NCBI GenBank assembly: GCA_964632545.1
Contig: CAZWBQ010000001.1
Coordinates: forward strand, 62,001 to 126,000
Reading direction: 5' to 3'
Length of the DNA: 64,000 nt
Source: UBA7398 sp964632545
GTDB taxonomy: Bacteria; Actinomycetota; Actinomycetes; Nanopelagicales; Nanopelagicaceae
The notes beneath the pieces are model-generated. The model ran no database searches, was not told the origin of the DNA, and was given only the letters and a program-made list of their open reading frames with translations. Each line of letters begins with the position of its first letter. Position 1 is the stretch's first letter. A program made the position numbers and the translations under genes. Below are positions 1 through 9,700 of the stretch, piece by piece.

Positions 1-54
1 AATATCAGAGAAGCAATTTTGCAGCGCAGAACTCTTAAACAAGGCAAGTTATGA
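1..54 (+). CDS. ftsW: 3' end of an upstream gene, probably ftsW
   Basis: Frame 1 is open from the window edge to a TGA at 52-54, giving the last 17 residues of a protein ending in LKQGKL. Its stop overlaps the murG start as ATGA, the usual sign of translational coupling. In the conserved dcw cluster the gene directly before murG is ftsW, the lipid II polymerase of the septum, and a basic cytoplasmic tail suits it. No diagnostic FtsW motif lies in the visible part, so the name rests on position alone. Confidence 0.5.
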   Translation, partial: NIREAILQRRTLKQGKL

Positions 55-1133
55 GTGCAAATAGAATAATTCTTGCAGGCGGCGGCACTGCTGGACACAT
101 CGAACCTGCTTTAGCAGTTGCGGTGGAATTACAAAAGATAAACCCTGATCTGCTTTGTGAATTTATCGGAACAAAAACTGGTTTAGAAAATGCACTTGTA
201 CCTAGTCGTGGTTTTCCGTTGCGAGTTATACCTAAAGTCGCACTTCCTCGTGAATTTTCGGTTTCGATATTTGCTTGGCCATTTGCACTTATTGGTAGTG
301 TTTTTACAGCTATCCGCATAATTAGAGGTGCGTCTGTCGTAATTGGATTCGGTGGGTATGTTGCTGCTTCCGCATATTTAGCAGCGGTAATTCTTCGAAT
401 TCCGATTGTCATACATGAAGCTAATGCAAAACCAGGATGGGCAAATCGCTTGGGAAGATTTTTTGCAAAAATTGTTACTGTGAATTTTGGTTCAGTACAA
501 CGAAAGTGGCCAGAATCTATTAATACCGGGATGCCATTAAGAGACGACATCGTAAGTATCTCGCAACTAAATCAAAGTGAATTATTGGAAATAAGAAAGA
601 ACCAGGCAAAAGAGTGGGGTTTATCGACGGATAAACCCATAATCGCAGTTTTCGGCGGATCTTTAGGATCAGAGCGAATTAACAAAGTTGTATCGGAATA
701 TCTCTCTTCCCAAAAATATCCAATTCAAATTGCGCATGCTGTTGGAATGCATAACACGCTTCCAATTCCCAGAACCGGATATTTTCCAACTCAATATTTT
801 CATAATATTGCAAAGGTGTATGCCACTGCCGATATTGTGATTTGCCGCAGTGGCGCGGTTACATGTGCAGAACTTGCAGTAGTAAATCGGTATGCAATTC
901 TTATTCCACTACCAATTGGCAATGGCGAACAAGAGGCTAATGCCGACGAATTGATGGCCAAGAATTCCGCGACCATGATAAAGAATTCAGATTTTACCGC
1001 GGATTGGCTGGGTAAAAATATTGAATCGGAAATTGCAAAGAGTAAGCGTTACTCAGCAAGTTCAGTTACCGTGAAAATTAAAGAAACTGCAAAAGAAATT
1101 GCCAAATTAGCACTCTCGGTTAGCAAACCATGA
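51..1133 (+). CDS. murG: UDP-GlcNAc:lipid I N-acetylglucosaminyltransferase MurG
   Basis: MurG adds GlcNAc from UDP-GlcNAc to lipid I on the inner face of the membrane, making lipid II for peptidoglycan. The 360 residues match the family length. The N-terminal glycine-rich loop GGTAGHIEP (about residues 11-19) carries the conserved His16, and the C-terminal donor site shows RSGAVTCAE followed by GNGEQEANA near residues 265-300. The ATG overlaps the stop of the preceding frame (ATGA), and the murG stop in turn overlaps the murC start (ATGA), so translation through the cluster is probably coupled. Identification is secure. Confidence 0.96.
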   Translation: MSANRIILAGGGTAGHIEPALAVAVELQKINPDLLCEFIGTKTGLENALVPSRGFPLRVIPKVALPREFSVSIFAWPFALIGSVFTAIRIIRGASVVIGFGGYVAASAYLAAVILRIPIVIHEANAKPGWANRLGRFFAKIVTVNFGSVQRKWPESINTGMPLRDDIVSISQLNQSELLEIRKNQAKEWGLSTDKPIIAVFGGSLGSERINKVVSEYLSSQKYPIQIAHAVGMHNTLPIPRTGYFPTQYFHNIAKVYATADIVICRSGAVTCAELAVVNRYAILIPLPIGNGEQEANADELMAKNSATMIKNSDFTADWLGKNIESEIAKSKRYSASSVTVKIKETAKEIAKLALSVSKP

Positions 1134-2533
1134 GCTCAATCAAATTTGAAGATCTAAAAACAGCCAAAGTACATTTCATTGGCATTGGCGGCTCTGGAAT
1201 GAGTGGGATAGCTAGAATTTTGGTTGCCTTAGATATCAAAGTATCTGGATCTGACGTCAAAGACTCACAAACACTTGCTGGTCTAAGAAAACTAGGAGTG
1301 GAAGCATTTGCCTCTCACTCAGCTGAAAATGTTCTAGGTAGAGATGTAGTTGTTATTTCTAGTGCAATCGCAGAATCAAATGTTGAACTTAAACGGGCAA
1401 GAGAGTTAAGTATCCCAATACTGCTTCGAGCTCAAGCGCTAGCAATCCTGATGTCAGAGAAGAAATCTATAGCAATTGCAGGTACGCATGGTAAAACCAC
1501 AACAACTTCTATGTTGACTGTCGCATTGCAGCATTGCGGAGTTGATCCATCTTTTGCCATTGGCGCTACTGTCTCTAATTCCGGAACAAATGCGCACCAC
1601 GGTAGTGGCGATGTTTTTGTTGCCGAAGCTGATGAATCGGATGGTTCGTTTTTAGTTTACAAACCTTTTGGTGCGATAGTGACAAATATTGAATTGGACC
1701 ATGTAGATCATTTTGCAGATGAATCTGCAGTAGATGAAGTATTTGCCAATTTTGTTACAACCATTCAACCAGGTGGTTTTCTAGTTATCTGCGGCGATGA
1801 TAAAGGAGCAAAACGCTTAATTTCTAAAGGTGAAATTTCGGGAGTAACTGTCGCCACTTACGGCGAAAATAACGATTGTGATTTGAAAGTAGATCGAATT
1901 GCGCTAGATGCGACTTCTTCGAGTGCGCGTATCACTTGGAAAGGGAGAGTTCTCGGAGAACTTTTACTTTCAGTGCCAGGTAAGCACAACGTGCTTAATG
2001 CGGCTGCAACGCTGACTGCCGGTCTGTTGTTGGGATATCCAGCCCCTGAATTAATGCAAGGTCTAAAGACTTTTACAGGTGCACGTAGGCGCTTTGAATT
2101 AAAGGGAAAAACCAACGGGATTACGGTTATTGATGACTACGGCCATCATCCAACTGAAATTAGAGTTACTTTGGAAACTGCTCAAAATTACAATCAATCA
2201 GGGCGGGTGATTGTAATTTTTCAACCGCACCGTTTTAGCCGTACCGCACATTTTCTCGCGGAGTTTGCCAAGGAGCTATCTATTGCAGACAAAGTTTTCT
2301 TATTGGAAGTTTATGCAGCGAGCGAGCTACCTATTCAAGGTGTTACATCATTGAGTATTGCTCAAAGAATGACTCCAGAAAAAGTCATTTATGAACCGTC
2401 AATGCCAACCGTTATTGAAATGGTTGTTGCAATGGCAAAACCTAATGATTTGATTTTAACTTTGGGAGCTGGAGATGTGAATTCTCTAGGTCCACTAATT
2501 TTACAATCGTTGGCAGAACGCGGGAAGAACTAA
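1130..2533 (+). CDS. murC: UDP-N-acetylmuramate--L-alanine ligase MurC
   Basis: MurC uses ATP to attach L-alanine to UDP-MurNAc, the first step in building the stem peptide in the cytoplasm. The protein has 467 residues, normal for the family. The N-terminal Rossmann motif FIGIGGSGMSGIA lies at about 16-28, the ATP loop GTHGKTTTT at 118-126, and DDYGHHPTEI in the ligase C-terminal domain. It starts at an ATG overlapping the murG stop by 4 bp and is followed by ftsQ after 3 bases. The order murG-murC-ftsQ is the standard one in Actinobacteria, with murB usually elsewhere or lost. Confidence 0.96.
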   Translation: MSSIKFEDLKTAKVHFIGIGGSGMSGIARILVALDIKVSGSDVKDSQTLAGLRKLGVEAFASHSAENVLGRDVVVISSAIAESNVELKRARELSIPILLRAQALAILMSEKKSIAIAGTHGKTTTTSMLTVALQHCGVDPSFAIGATVSNSGTNAHHGSGDVFVAEADESDGSFLVYKPFGAIVTNIELDHVDHFADESAVDEVFANFVTTIQPGGFLVICGDDKGAKRLISKGEISGVTVATYGENNDCDLKVDRIALDATSSSARITWKGRVLGELLLSVPGKHNVLNAAATLTAGLLLGYPAPELMQGLKTFTGARRRFELKGKTNGITVIDDYGHHPTEIRVTLETAQNYNQSGRVIVIFQPHRFSRTAHFLAEFAKELSIADKVFLLEVYAASELPIQGVTSLSIAQRMTPEKVIYEPSMPTVIEMVVAMAKPNDLILTLGAGDVNSLGPLILQSLAERGKN

Positions 2534-2536
2534 GAA

Positions 2537-3271
2537 TTGCCTAAAATCAAACGAAGGTTTATTTCAATTTTCGTATTATTAGTTATCGCGGCGGCGGCAT
2601 TTCTCTTTGGCTGGTCCAGTATTTTCACGGTCAAGTCAATTGCGATTATTGGCGTTGATCAATCAGAAGAACGTGTGATTAACAATAGAATTAATATTAA
2701 ACCTGAAGTGATAAAGATTGGCATTCCGCTTGCGAGAGTGGAAAAACGGGTAGTTGCTAGCCGCCTCTTGGAAATCCCTTGGATTAAATCCGCCAGCGTT
2801 AAAAGAAATTGGATTTCCCAATCAATTCAAATAACCATTTCAAAACGGGTACCAATCGCGGTCATAACCAATTCGAATGGCCGAACTTTCATAGATGAAG
2901 AAATGCAATTGTTTATATTGCCGGCGAGTAATCAACTTATTTCGGATTTATCAAAATTGCCCAAGTTGACGCTTATGGATAGCTCGCAAAAGTCGCTCTT
3001 AGCCTTTGATCAATTACGTCAGAAAATAGGTGAGATTAATCCGATAGATATCAACGCCAAGAGCATCCAAGTCCAAAGTTTTGTTGTGAATAGCGCAGCC
3101 TGGTCAATTACTGAACTGGTAATAGATGGCCGGAACTTAAAAGTGACATGGGGGGATAACCAAGATTTATCATTGAAAATCAAAGTATTTCGCGAGCTAT
3201 TGCAGTTGCCGGAAAACGCAAAAATTGTGCGAATGGATTTAACTTCGCCACTTTCGCCAATTGTTAAATAG
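2537..3271 (+). CDS. ftsQ: cell division protein FtsQ/DivIB
   Basis: FtsQ is a bitopic membrane protein that links early and late divisome components through FtsB/FtsL. The 244 residues begin with a short basic cytoplasmic end (KIKRR), one transmembrane helix at about 8-26 (ISIFVLLVIAAAAFLFGW), then a POTRA-type domain opening with FTVKSIAIIGV and continuing to about residue 100. The start is a TTG three bases after the murC stop; no ATG or GTG lies nearby in frame. Sequence conservation in this family is low, so position between murC and ftsZ adds much of the certainty. Confidence 0.9.
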   Translation: MPKIKRRFISIFVLLVIAAAAFLFGWSSIFTVKSIAIIGVDQSEERVINNRINIKPEVIKIGIPLARVEKRVVASRLLEIPWIKSASVKRNWISQSIQITISKRVPIAVITNSNGRTFIDEEMQLFILPASNQLISDLSKLPKLTLMDSSQKSLLAFDQLRQKIGEINPIDINAKSIQVQSFVVNSAAWSITELVIDGRNLKVTWGDNQDLSLKIKVFRELLQLPENAKIVRMDLTSPLSPIVK

Positions 3272-3312
3272 ATTTATAAAAACTTTCTAAATTAATGTCA
3301 TCGTGTCGGTCA

Positions 3313-3341
3313 TTGATTGCTTAGCGTCTCACCCATAGTTT
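3313..3341 (+). promoter_or_regulatory. candidate ftsZ promoter
   Basis: TTGATT (3313-3318) and TAGTTT (3336-3341) are separated by 17 bp, a fair match to sigma-70-like -35 and actinobacterial TANNNT -10 elements. Transcription would start near 3348, giving an ftsZ leader of roughly 58 nt that includes the palindrome at 3359-3389. The ftsQ-ftsZ gap commonly carries ftsZ promoters in Actinobacteria. Predicted by eye only. Confidence 0.35.
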
Positions 3342-3358
3342 TGCGCATCAGATAGAGA

Positions 3359-3389
3359 AACTCTGAGCCTCAAGTTGAGGATTAGAGTT
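3359..3389. promoter_or_regulatory. 31-bp imperfect palindrome before the ftsZ ribosome binding site
   Basis: Two 15-nt arms around a single central G match at 13 of 15 positions. The inner part CCTCAA-G-TTGAGG and the outer AACTCT/AGAGTT are perfect. It ends just before the ftsZ ribosome binding site (AGGGAGAGG, from about 3390). It could be a repressor operator or an RNA hairpin in the leader; the one-base centre favours a DNA-binding dimer. Confidence 0.5.
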
Positions 3390-3405
3390 AAGGGAGAGGC
3401 GCATC

Positions 3406-4536
3406 GTGGCATCACCACAGAATTATTTAGCAGTTATCAAAGTTGTTGGAATTGGCGGCGGCGGCGGTAACGCAATTAATCGAATGATTGATGCCGGATT
3501 AAAAGGCGTTGAATTTATTGCAATCAATACTGATGCGCAAGATTTATTAATGAGTGATGCCGATGTGAAGTTAGACATTGGCAAAAAATTAACAAAAGGT
3601 TTAGGCGCTGGTGCATCGCCAGAATTAGGAAGTCAAGCAGCGTTAGATCATGTTGAAGATATCGAAGAAGTTTTGCGTGGCGCAGATATGGTTTTTATCA
3701 CTGCAGGTGAAGGCGGCGGTACTGGTACTGGTGGCGCTCCGATTGTTGCAAAAATTGCAAAGGATCTTGGTGCGCTAACTGTTGGTGTAGTTACTAGACC
3801 GTTTTCATTTGAAGGAAAGCGCAGATCATCGCAGGCTGATGAAGGTATCGAAAAATTGAGAAGTGAAGTTGATACTCTAATTGTGATTCCAAATGATCGC
3901 TTATTATCAATTTCAGACCGTTCAATTAGTGCAATCGAAGCATTTAAAACTGCCGATCAAGTTTTATTATCCGGCGTGCAAGGAATTACCGATTTAATTA
4001 CAACACCAGGATTAATAAATTTAGATTTTGCTGATGTGAAAAGCGTAATGTCTGGTGCTGGTTCTGCATTGATGGGAATAGGTTCCGCGCGGGGAGAGGC
4101 ACGATCAATTAGAGCTGCTGAGTTAGCAATTTCTAGTCCACTCTTGGAAGCTTCTATTGATGGTGCACATGGAGTATTGCTCTCAATTGCAGGTGGATCT
4201 GATTTAGGCCTTTTTGAAATTAGTGAGGCTGCTGAATTAGTAGCTAAGTGCGCGCATCCAGATGCAAATATTATTTATGGCACAGTAATTGATGACGCAC
4301 TAGGTGACGAAGTCAGAGTAACCGTGATTGCAGCTGGTTTTGATGGTGGCGCTCCAAAGAAAATGACAATGCCAGTTATTGATTCCACAACAGTTTCTGG
4401 AAATGCGAATCCAATTCCTTCAAATGATCCACTGGCTGTTGCCCTTGATACTCAGGAAGAGAAACCTCGACGGAGAATCACATTTCAAGAACTAGTTAGC
4501 GAAGATGAAATCGATATCCCTGATTTTATGAAATAA
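3406..4536 (+). CDS. ftsZ: cell division GTPase FtsZ
   Basis: FtsZ is the bacterial tubulin that polymerises into the Z ring. The 376 residues show the nucleotide-binding GIGGGGGNA at 15-23, the tubulin signature GGGTGTG at 103-109, and the T7-loop segment NLDFADVKSVM near 205-215. A variable linker of about 40 residues leads to the conserved C-terminal peptide DIPDFMK, which binds partners such as SepF. The GTG start sits about 7 nt after a good ribosome binding site (AGGGAGAGG). Its own leader and palindrome suggest transcription separate from ftsQ. pgeF follows after 8 bp. Confidence 0.98.
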   Translation: MASPQNYLAVIKVVGIGGGGGNAINRMIDAGLKGVEFIAINTDAQDLLMSDADVKLDIGKKLTKGLGAGASPELGSQAALDHVEDIEEVLRGADMVFITAGEGGGTGTGGAPIVAKIAKDLGALTVGVVTRPFSFEGKRRSSQADEGIEKLRSEVDTLIVIPNDRLLSISDRSISAIEAFKTADQVLLSGVQGITDLITTPGLINLDFADVKSVMSGAGSALMGIGSARGEARSIRAAELAISSPLLEASIDGAHGVLLSIAGGSDLGLFEISEAAELVAKCAHPDANIIYGTVIDDALGDEVRVTVIAAGFDGGAPKKMTMPVIDSTTVSGNANPIPSNDPLAVALDTQEEKPRRRITFQELVSEDEIDIPDFMK

Positions 4537-4544
4537 CAGAACCT

Positions 4545-5228
4545 ATGATCCGCGAGTTTTTTACATCGCGTCATGGTGGCGTTAGCGCAGGGCAATATTC
4601 GAATTTTAATTTGGCGTTGCATGTTGGCGATGAAGTTGCCTCGGTACTGGAAAACCGACAAATTTTAGCTAAAGCTCTCGGGCTTACTGTGGATCGGGTT
4701 TTTTATATGGACCAGGTACACGGAAATGAAATAGCCGTTATTGAACGATCCCGTCCGTTTTCGCAAAATCCAAAAGTTGATGCTCTAATCACTAAAGAAT
4801 CTGGAACGGCATTAGTAGTACTTGTTGCCGACTGCATCCCTTTACTATTTCGTTCGCCAAGTGCAATTGCGGCGGTGCATGTTGGTCGGGCAGGTTTAGT
4901 TTCGGGAATAGTCGAAGAAATAATTGCAAAACTTAACTTGTTTGGAGCAAAGAATAACGAGATTAGCGCCGCAATTGGCCCGGCTATTTGCGGAAATTGT
5001 TATGAGGTATCTACCGAAATTTATCTGGATGTTGTAGCAAAGTACCCAGCGACTGCGACAACCCTAGAAAAGCACCGGTTAGATTTACCAGCTGGTGTGA
5101 TTTCTATTCTAGATAGTTTTGAGATCGAATATTCGAGAGAAAACTCATGCACATCTCATGGCGAGAACTTCTTTTCCTATAGACGCGATGGTGTAACCGG
5201 ACGACAAGCTGGTGTAATTGCATGGTGA
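4545..5228 (+). CDS. pgeF: peptidoglycan editing factor PgeF (YfiH/laccase-domain family)
   Basis: PgeF-type proteins are zinc-dependent hydrolases; in E. coli the enzyme removes wrongly built UDP-MurNAc-L-Ser. The putative metal ligands are visible: His59 in DQVHGNE, Cys97 in VADCIPLL and His112 in AAVHVGRAGL. The length of 227 residues is normal to slightly short. The start is an ATG 8 bp after ftsZ without a clear ribosome binding site. The stop overlaps yggS by 7 bp. It keeps its usual place directly after ftsZ. Substrate in this organism is inferred from the family. Confidence 0.9.
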   Translation: MIREFFTSRHGGVSAGQYSNFNLALHVGDEVASVLENRQILAKALGLTVDRVFYMDQVHGNEIAVIERSRPFSQNPKVDALITKESGTALVVLVADCIPLLFRSPSAIAAVHVGRAGLVSGIVEEIIAKLNLFGAKNNEISAAIGPAICGNCYEVSTEIYLDVVAKYPATATTLEKHRLDLPAGVISILDSFEIEYSRENSCTSHGENFFSYRRDGVTGRQAGVIAW

Positions 5229-5938
5229 CTGAAGACCGCCTTGAGGTGATTGCATCAGGTTTATCTATTGCAAAGGAAAAGATTGCCGCCGCTGCAAAAT
5301 CAGTAGGTCGGGATTCCGGAGAAGTATCTTTAATAGTTGTGACTAAGACTTTTCCTAAGACCGATGTCGCACATTTATACAATTTAGGAGTGAGAGATTT
5401 TGGTGAGAATCGAGATCAAGAGGGATCGGAGAAAGCAGCAGATTTTCATCCCGATGCGAAATGGCATTTTCAAGGTCAGCTGCAGAGCAACAAGATTAAA
5501 TCAATATTGAATTGGGCGGATGTGATTCATTCAGTTGCTGATTTAGATCATGCAAAACGGTTAAACGATCGCTTACTTGGCGGTTCGATCGATGTAGCTA
5601 AAAAGCAATTTCCGATCTTAATTCAAATTTCTTTGGACCAAGAAAAGCGAGTGGAACGTAATGGCATTGATCCAAGCGGATTAAATGAATTCGCCGATGC
5701 CATAGTTAAATTTGAGGGTTTAGAGCTCAAGGGATTGATGGCAGTTGCGCCAATTTCTGGAAATCCCGATAGCGCCTTTACCCGGTTGGCTGAAACATTT
5801 GGCACCTTTCTTAAACAATTCCCGGAGGCAAAGTGGTTATCGGCAGGAATGAGCGGAGATTTTGAAAGTGCGATTAGACACGGTGCGACACATGTCCGAA
5901 TAGGTAGTTCAATCCTCGGTAACCGGAGCTACCTCTAA
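5222..5938 (+). CDS. yggS: PLP homeostasis protein, YggS/PLPBP family
   Basis: This family binds pyridoxal 5'-phosphate without known catalytic activity and balances B6 vitamers and amino acids. The 238 residues form a single alanine-racemase-like TIM barrel. Lys42 in LIVVTKTFP is the expected Schiff-base lysine, HFQGQLQSNK follows, and the C-terminal MSGDFESAI and VRIGSSILG bind the phosphate. The ATG overlaps the pgeF stop. It lies between pgeF and sepF as in most Actinobacteria. Confidence 0.93.
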   Translation: MVTEDRLEVIASGLSIAKEKIAAAAKSVGRDSGEVSLIVVTKTFPKTDVAHLYNLGVRDFGENRDQEGSEKAADFHPDAKWHFQGQLQSNKIKSILNWADVIHSVADLDHAKRLNDRLLGGSIDVAKKQFPILIQISLDQEKRVERNGIDPSGLNEFADAIVKFEGLELKGLMAVAPISGNPDSAFTRLAETFGTFLKQFPEAKWLSAGMSGDFESAIRHGATHVRIGSSILGNRSYL

Positions 5939-5944
5939 TAAAAT
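5939..5944 (+). promoter_or_regulatory. candidate -10 element for leaderless sepF transcription
   Basis: TAAAAT is followed by six bases (ttggcc) and the ATG at 5951. That spacing puts the transcription start at or next to the start codon. No ribosome binding site precedes the ATG, which fits leaderless initiation. Confidence 0.4.
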
Positions 5945-5950
5945 TTGGCC

Positions 5951-6430
5951 ATGGTAAATGCGCTCAGGAAAATGACGAATTATTTGGGTTTAACGGAAGA
6001 CGATTTAGTTTCTGATACCCAACTTGCACCAACTCCAACAGCTGCGCCTCGCAGAATTTTATCTAAATCAAATACTGAAGTTGCGCCAACAATTACGCCA
6101 CGACTTTCAGTCGCACAACCAACATTGATTGCTGCAGATACAGCGCCAGTGTTAGATCGCATAGTTACATTGCATCCAAGGTTTTATAGCGAAGCTAGAA
6201 CGATCGGCGAACATTTCCGTTCTGGTTCCCCAGTAATTATGAACTTAAGCGATATGGATGAGAGCGAACGGAAGCGATTAGTTGATTTCGCATCTGGATT
6301 AGTTTTCGGACATTCTGGGACTATTGAAAGAGTTACTCCTAAAGTTTTTTTACTGTCGCCACCAAATGTGATGGTGAGTACTGAAATTAAAGCAGCTGCG
6401 GCTGACGCAAGTTTCTTTAATCAAAGCTGA
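5951..6430 (+). CDS. sepF: cell division protein SepF
   Basis: SepF anchors FtsZ to the membrane and is the main Z-ring membrane tether in Actinobacteria, which lack FtsA. The 159 residues have an N-terminal amphipathic stretch (VNALRKMTNYLGL), a Pro/Thr/Ala-rich linker at about 20-70, and the globular SepF domain from about 70 onward (RTIGEHFRSGSPVIMNLSDM, RLVDFASGLVFG, KVFLLSPPNV). A TTG six bases upstream (5945) is in frame, but the ATG at 5951 is preferred: the family opens with a short M-x-x-A-hRKM pattern and a TANNNT hexamer sits 6 nt before it. Confidence 0.94.
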   Translation: MVNALRKMTNYLGLTEDDLVSDTQLAPTPTAAPRRILSKSNTEVAPTITPRLSVAQPTLIAADTAPVLDRIVTLHPRFYSEARTIGEHFRSGSPVIMNLSDMDESERKRLVDFASGLVFGHSGTIERVTPKVFLLSPPNVMVSTEIKAAAADASFFNQS

Positions 6431-6440
6431 TCTAAATAAC

Positions 6441-6719
6441 GTGTTAAATATTGGCAACTTGATTGCCACAGTTTTAGAACTTTATCTATTTGTGTTATTC
6501 GCACGATTGATTTTTGATTACGCTCGAATGTTTGCGCGTAATTGGCGCCCCCGTGGAATCATTTTAGCTTTCGCAGAATTAACGTACTCACTAACAGATA
6601 AACCGCTATTTTTTATCCGCAGGTTTATTCCGCCATTGAGACTTGGAGCGGTGAGTTTAGATCTTTCTTTTGTGGTTCTTTTCTTTGGAATTCAACTGTT
6701 AATTGGAGTAATTAGTTAA
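6441..6719 (+). CDS. yggT: YggT family membrane protein
   Basis: A 92-residue integral membrane protein with two hydrophobic segments, roughly residues 6-26 and 68-90, joined by a basic loop containing RNWRPRG. That matches one YggT repeat, and the gene sits in its usual place after sepF. The function is unproven; links to osmotic shock and division have been proposed for relatives. It starts at GTG, 10 bp after sepF. Its TAA stop shares four bases (TTAA, 6716-6719) with the ileS stop on the other strand, so there is no room for divIVA, the usual next gene. Confidence 0.85.
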   Translation: MLNIGNLIATVLELYLFVLFARLIFDYARMFARNWRPRGIILAFAELTYSLTDKPLFFIRRFIPPLRLGAVSLDLSFVVLFFGIQLLIGVIS

Positions 6720-9700
6720 TTCCTAATTAGTTTAAGTGCCAGACCTAGTTCATTTTCGCCGTAAGGCAATGAAGAATCTCTTTCCATTTTTGTAGCAAGT
6801 ACTTCTTGCGAAATAAACTCAGCTCCTGAAGTAATTGCCGCACATACCGATTCGGTTGCATTCCAATACATTGTGATTCGGTCGCTAATATCGAATCCTG
6901 CGTTTTTCCGCTCATCTTGTACCGCACGAATTACTTCGCGAACTTGACCCGCTGCAATTAATTCGGGGGTAAGAGCTAGATCCAAGGCAACGCTCTCGCC
7001 GGAATGACTTGCTACCGACCAGCCTTCCCTTGGTGTTTCAGTGATAACTAGATCAACTTCGGTGATCTCAGCGTTCTTGCCCTCGCCATATTGAATAGTT
7101 GCTTTACCGGTTTTACGGATTTGTGCAGTTAGTTCCGTTGGATTTAGTTCAGCGATTCTTTTCGAAATTGGCTGGACATCAGCACCAAAAGTTAAACCAA
7201 GTGTTTTGAAATTAGCTTTTATAGTTATATCTACTAAATTTGCACCAGCGCTAGAGATGTCATCCAGTTTTAACACGTTGAGTTCGTCAGATATTTGGTC
7301 TTTGAGTTGTTGGTCGAGCCCAACCCAACCTGAGGCTGAAATCAATGCCCTAGATAGTGGTTGCCGAATCTTTACTTTCGATTCTGCTCGAGAAGCGCGA
7401 CCTAGTTCTACAAGGCGACGAGTTAGCGCAACCGATTCTGAAAGTTTTTTATCAATTAACTCTGGTTGCGATATTGGAAAATCAGCTAAGTGAACCGAGG
7501 TAACTGCAGTTGGTGAAACTGGTCGGATTAATTCTTGCCAAACATGTTCAGTAATAAATGGAACTAGCGGTGCCATTAGTAGCGTTAATTTCTCAAGACA
7601 TTCATGTAGCGTTGAGAGAGCTGCTAGATCGCCATCCCAAAAACGGCGGCGCGATCTACGGACGTACCAATTTGATAAATCATCAATGAATTTAGCCAGA
7701 TTCTCGCCTGCTTCTTGAGAATCAAAATTAGTTAAAGCTATGTCAACGCCAACGACAAGTTGATTTAGTTCAGAGATTATCCAACGATCCATCAATGGGC
7801 GCATTGAAATCTCAATTTGTTGATTAGAAGTTAATGGGTTGAAATTTGACGCTCTGGCGTAAAGTGATAAGAACGATACGGTATTCCAATAAGTTAGTAA
7901 TGTCTTTCTAACTACATCGGAAATAGCATTATGGCCAACGCGGCGGGCGCTCCACGGTGAGCCATCTGCAAGCATGTACCAACGAACCGCATCAGCTCCA
8001 TGTTGATCCATCAACGCCATCGGTTCTAGGACATTGCCCAGGTGTTTACTCATCTTTCGACCATCTTTATCAAGGATATGTCCTAAACAAAGCACAGTTT
8101 TATAAGAGGATTTTTCAAAAACTAAGGTGCCTATCGTCATCAATGTGTAGAACCAGCCACGAGTTTGATCAATTGCTTCGCAAATAAAATCGGCTGGATA
8201 TGCTTCCTTGAATTTTTCAACTGAACCTGGTTTGTGAGGATAGCCCCATTGCGCAAACGGCATTGCGCCGGAGTCGTACCAACAATCGATAACTTCAGGA
8301 ACCCTCACCATAGGTTTAGAACACTTCGAGCATGGGAATTTAATATCATCAACAAAAGGACGATGTGGATTGATTGCAGTTACATCATGCCCTACCAATT
8401 CGCTTAATTCTTTTAGTGAACCTATGCAGATTTCATGATCAGCTTCGCACCGCCATATTGGAAGTGGCGTGCCCCAATATCTATTTCGGGAAACTGCCCA
8501 ATCAATATTGTTATTTAACCAATCGCCGTACCTACCGGTTTTGATGGTTTCCGGATGCCAATCAGTGTTTTCATTCTCTCTGATAAGCGCTTCTTTTATC
8601 TTGGTTGTTTTTATATACCAAGATGGTTGCGCATAATAAATGAGAGCAGTATGACAGCGCCAACAATGTGGATATGAGTGTTCGTAAGGTTGGTGTTTGT
8701 ATAACTTTCCGGATTTTCTAAGTTCCTTAACCAGCGCTTTATCGGCTTCTTTGAAGAATATTCCACCAACTAATGGAACATCATTAGCAAAATGACCGTT
8801 TGCTAGTACTGGATTAACTACCGGCAAACCATAGGCACGGCAAACTTGCAAATCATCTGCGCCAAAAGCGGGCGATTGATGTACAAGTCCGGTGCCATCT
8901 TCGATAGTTACGTAATCTGCTAACACCACAAAGTGGGAATCTGGAATTTCCACAAAATCGAAGGGGCGCTGGTAAGTAGTCCGCTCTAAATCTTTGCCGC
9001 TTACTTTCTGTAATAGCTCAAAATCACCAACGACATCGGCTAATTCTTCGGCGAGGACTAAAACTTCTTCTTCATCACTATCTGGTTTTTTAGTTTTAAC
9101 GACTACATAGGTAACTTTTGGGTTGACTGCGATAGCCGTGTTGGAGACTAAAGTCCAAGGAGTTGTCGTCCATACCAACAGTGAAGCGCCTAACTCTGCG
9201 AGTTTTCCAGAAGTTATCGGGAAGCGAACATAAACAGATGGATCAGTAACAGTTTCATAACCCTGTGCTAATTCATGATCTGAAAGTCCGGTACCGCATC
9301 GTGGACAATAAGGAGCAACTCGGTGGTCTTGTGAAAGTAATCCCTTATTCCAAATTTCTTTAAGTGACCACCAGACGCTTTCTACATATTCGCTAGACAT
9401 AGTCCAATAAGCCTCATCAAAATCTACCCAGAAGCCCATGCGTTCGGTCATATCGGTAAATGCCCCAACATGTCGCTGTACTGATTCGCGGCACTTCTCA
9501 TTAAATTCGGCGATTCCAAATTTCTCAATGTCACCTTTTCCAGTAAAGCCCAGCTCTTTTTCAACTGCAATCTCAACTGGTAGCCCGTGACAATCCCATC
9601 CAGCCTTGCGAATTACATGCTTTCCTTTCATGGTTTGAAAACGCGGAAAGACATCTTTAAAAACGCGAGCTTCAATATGGTGAGTGCCAGGTAAACCATT

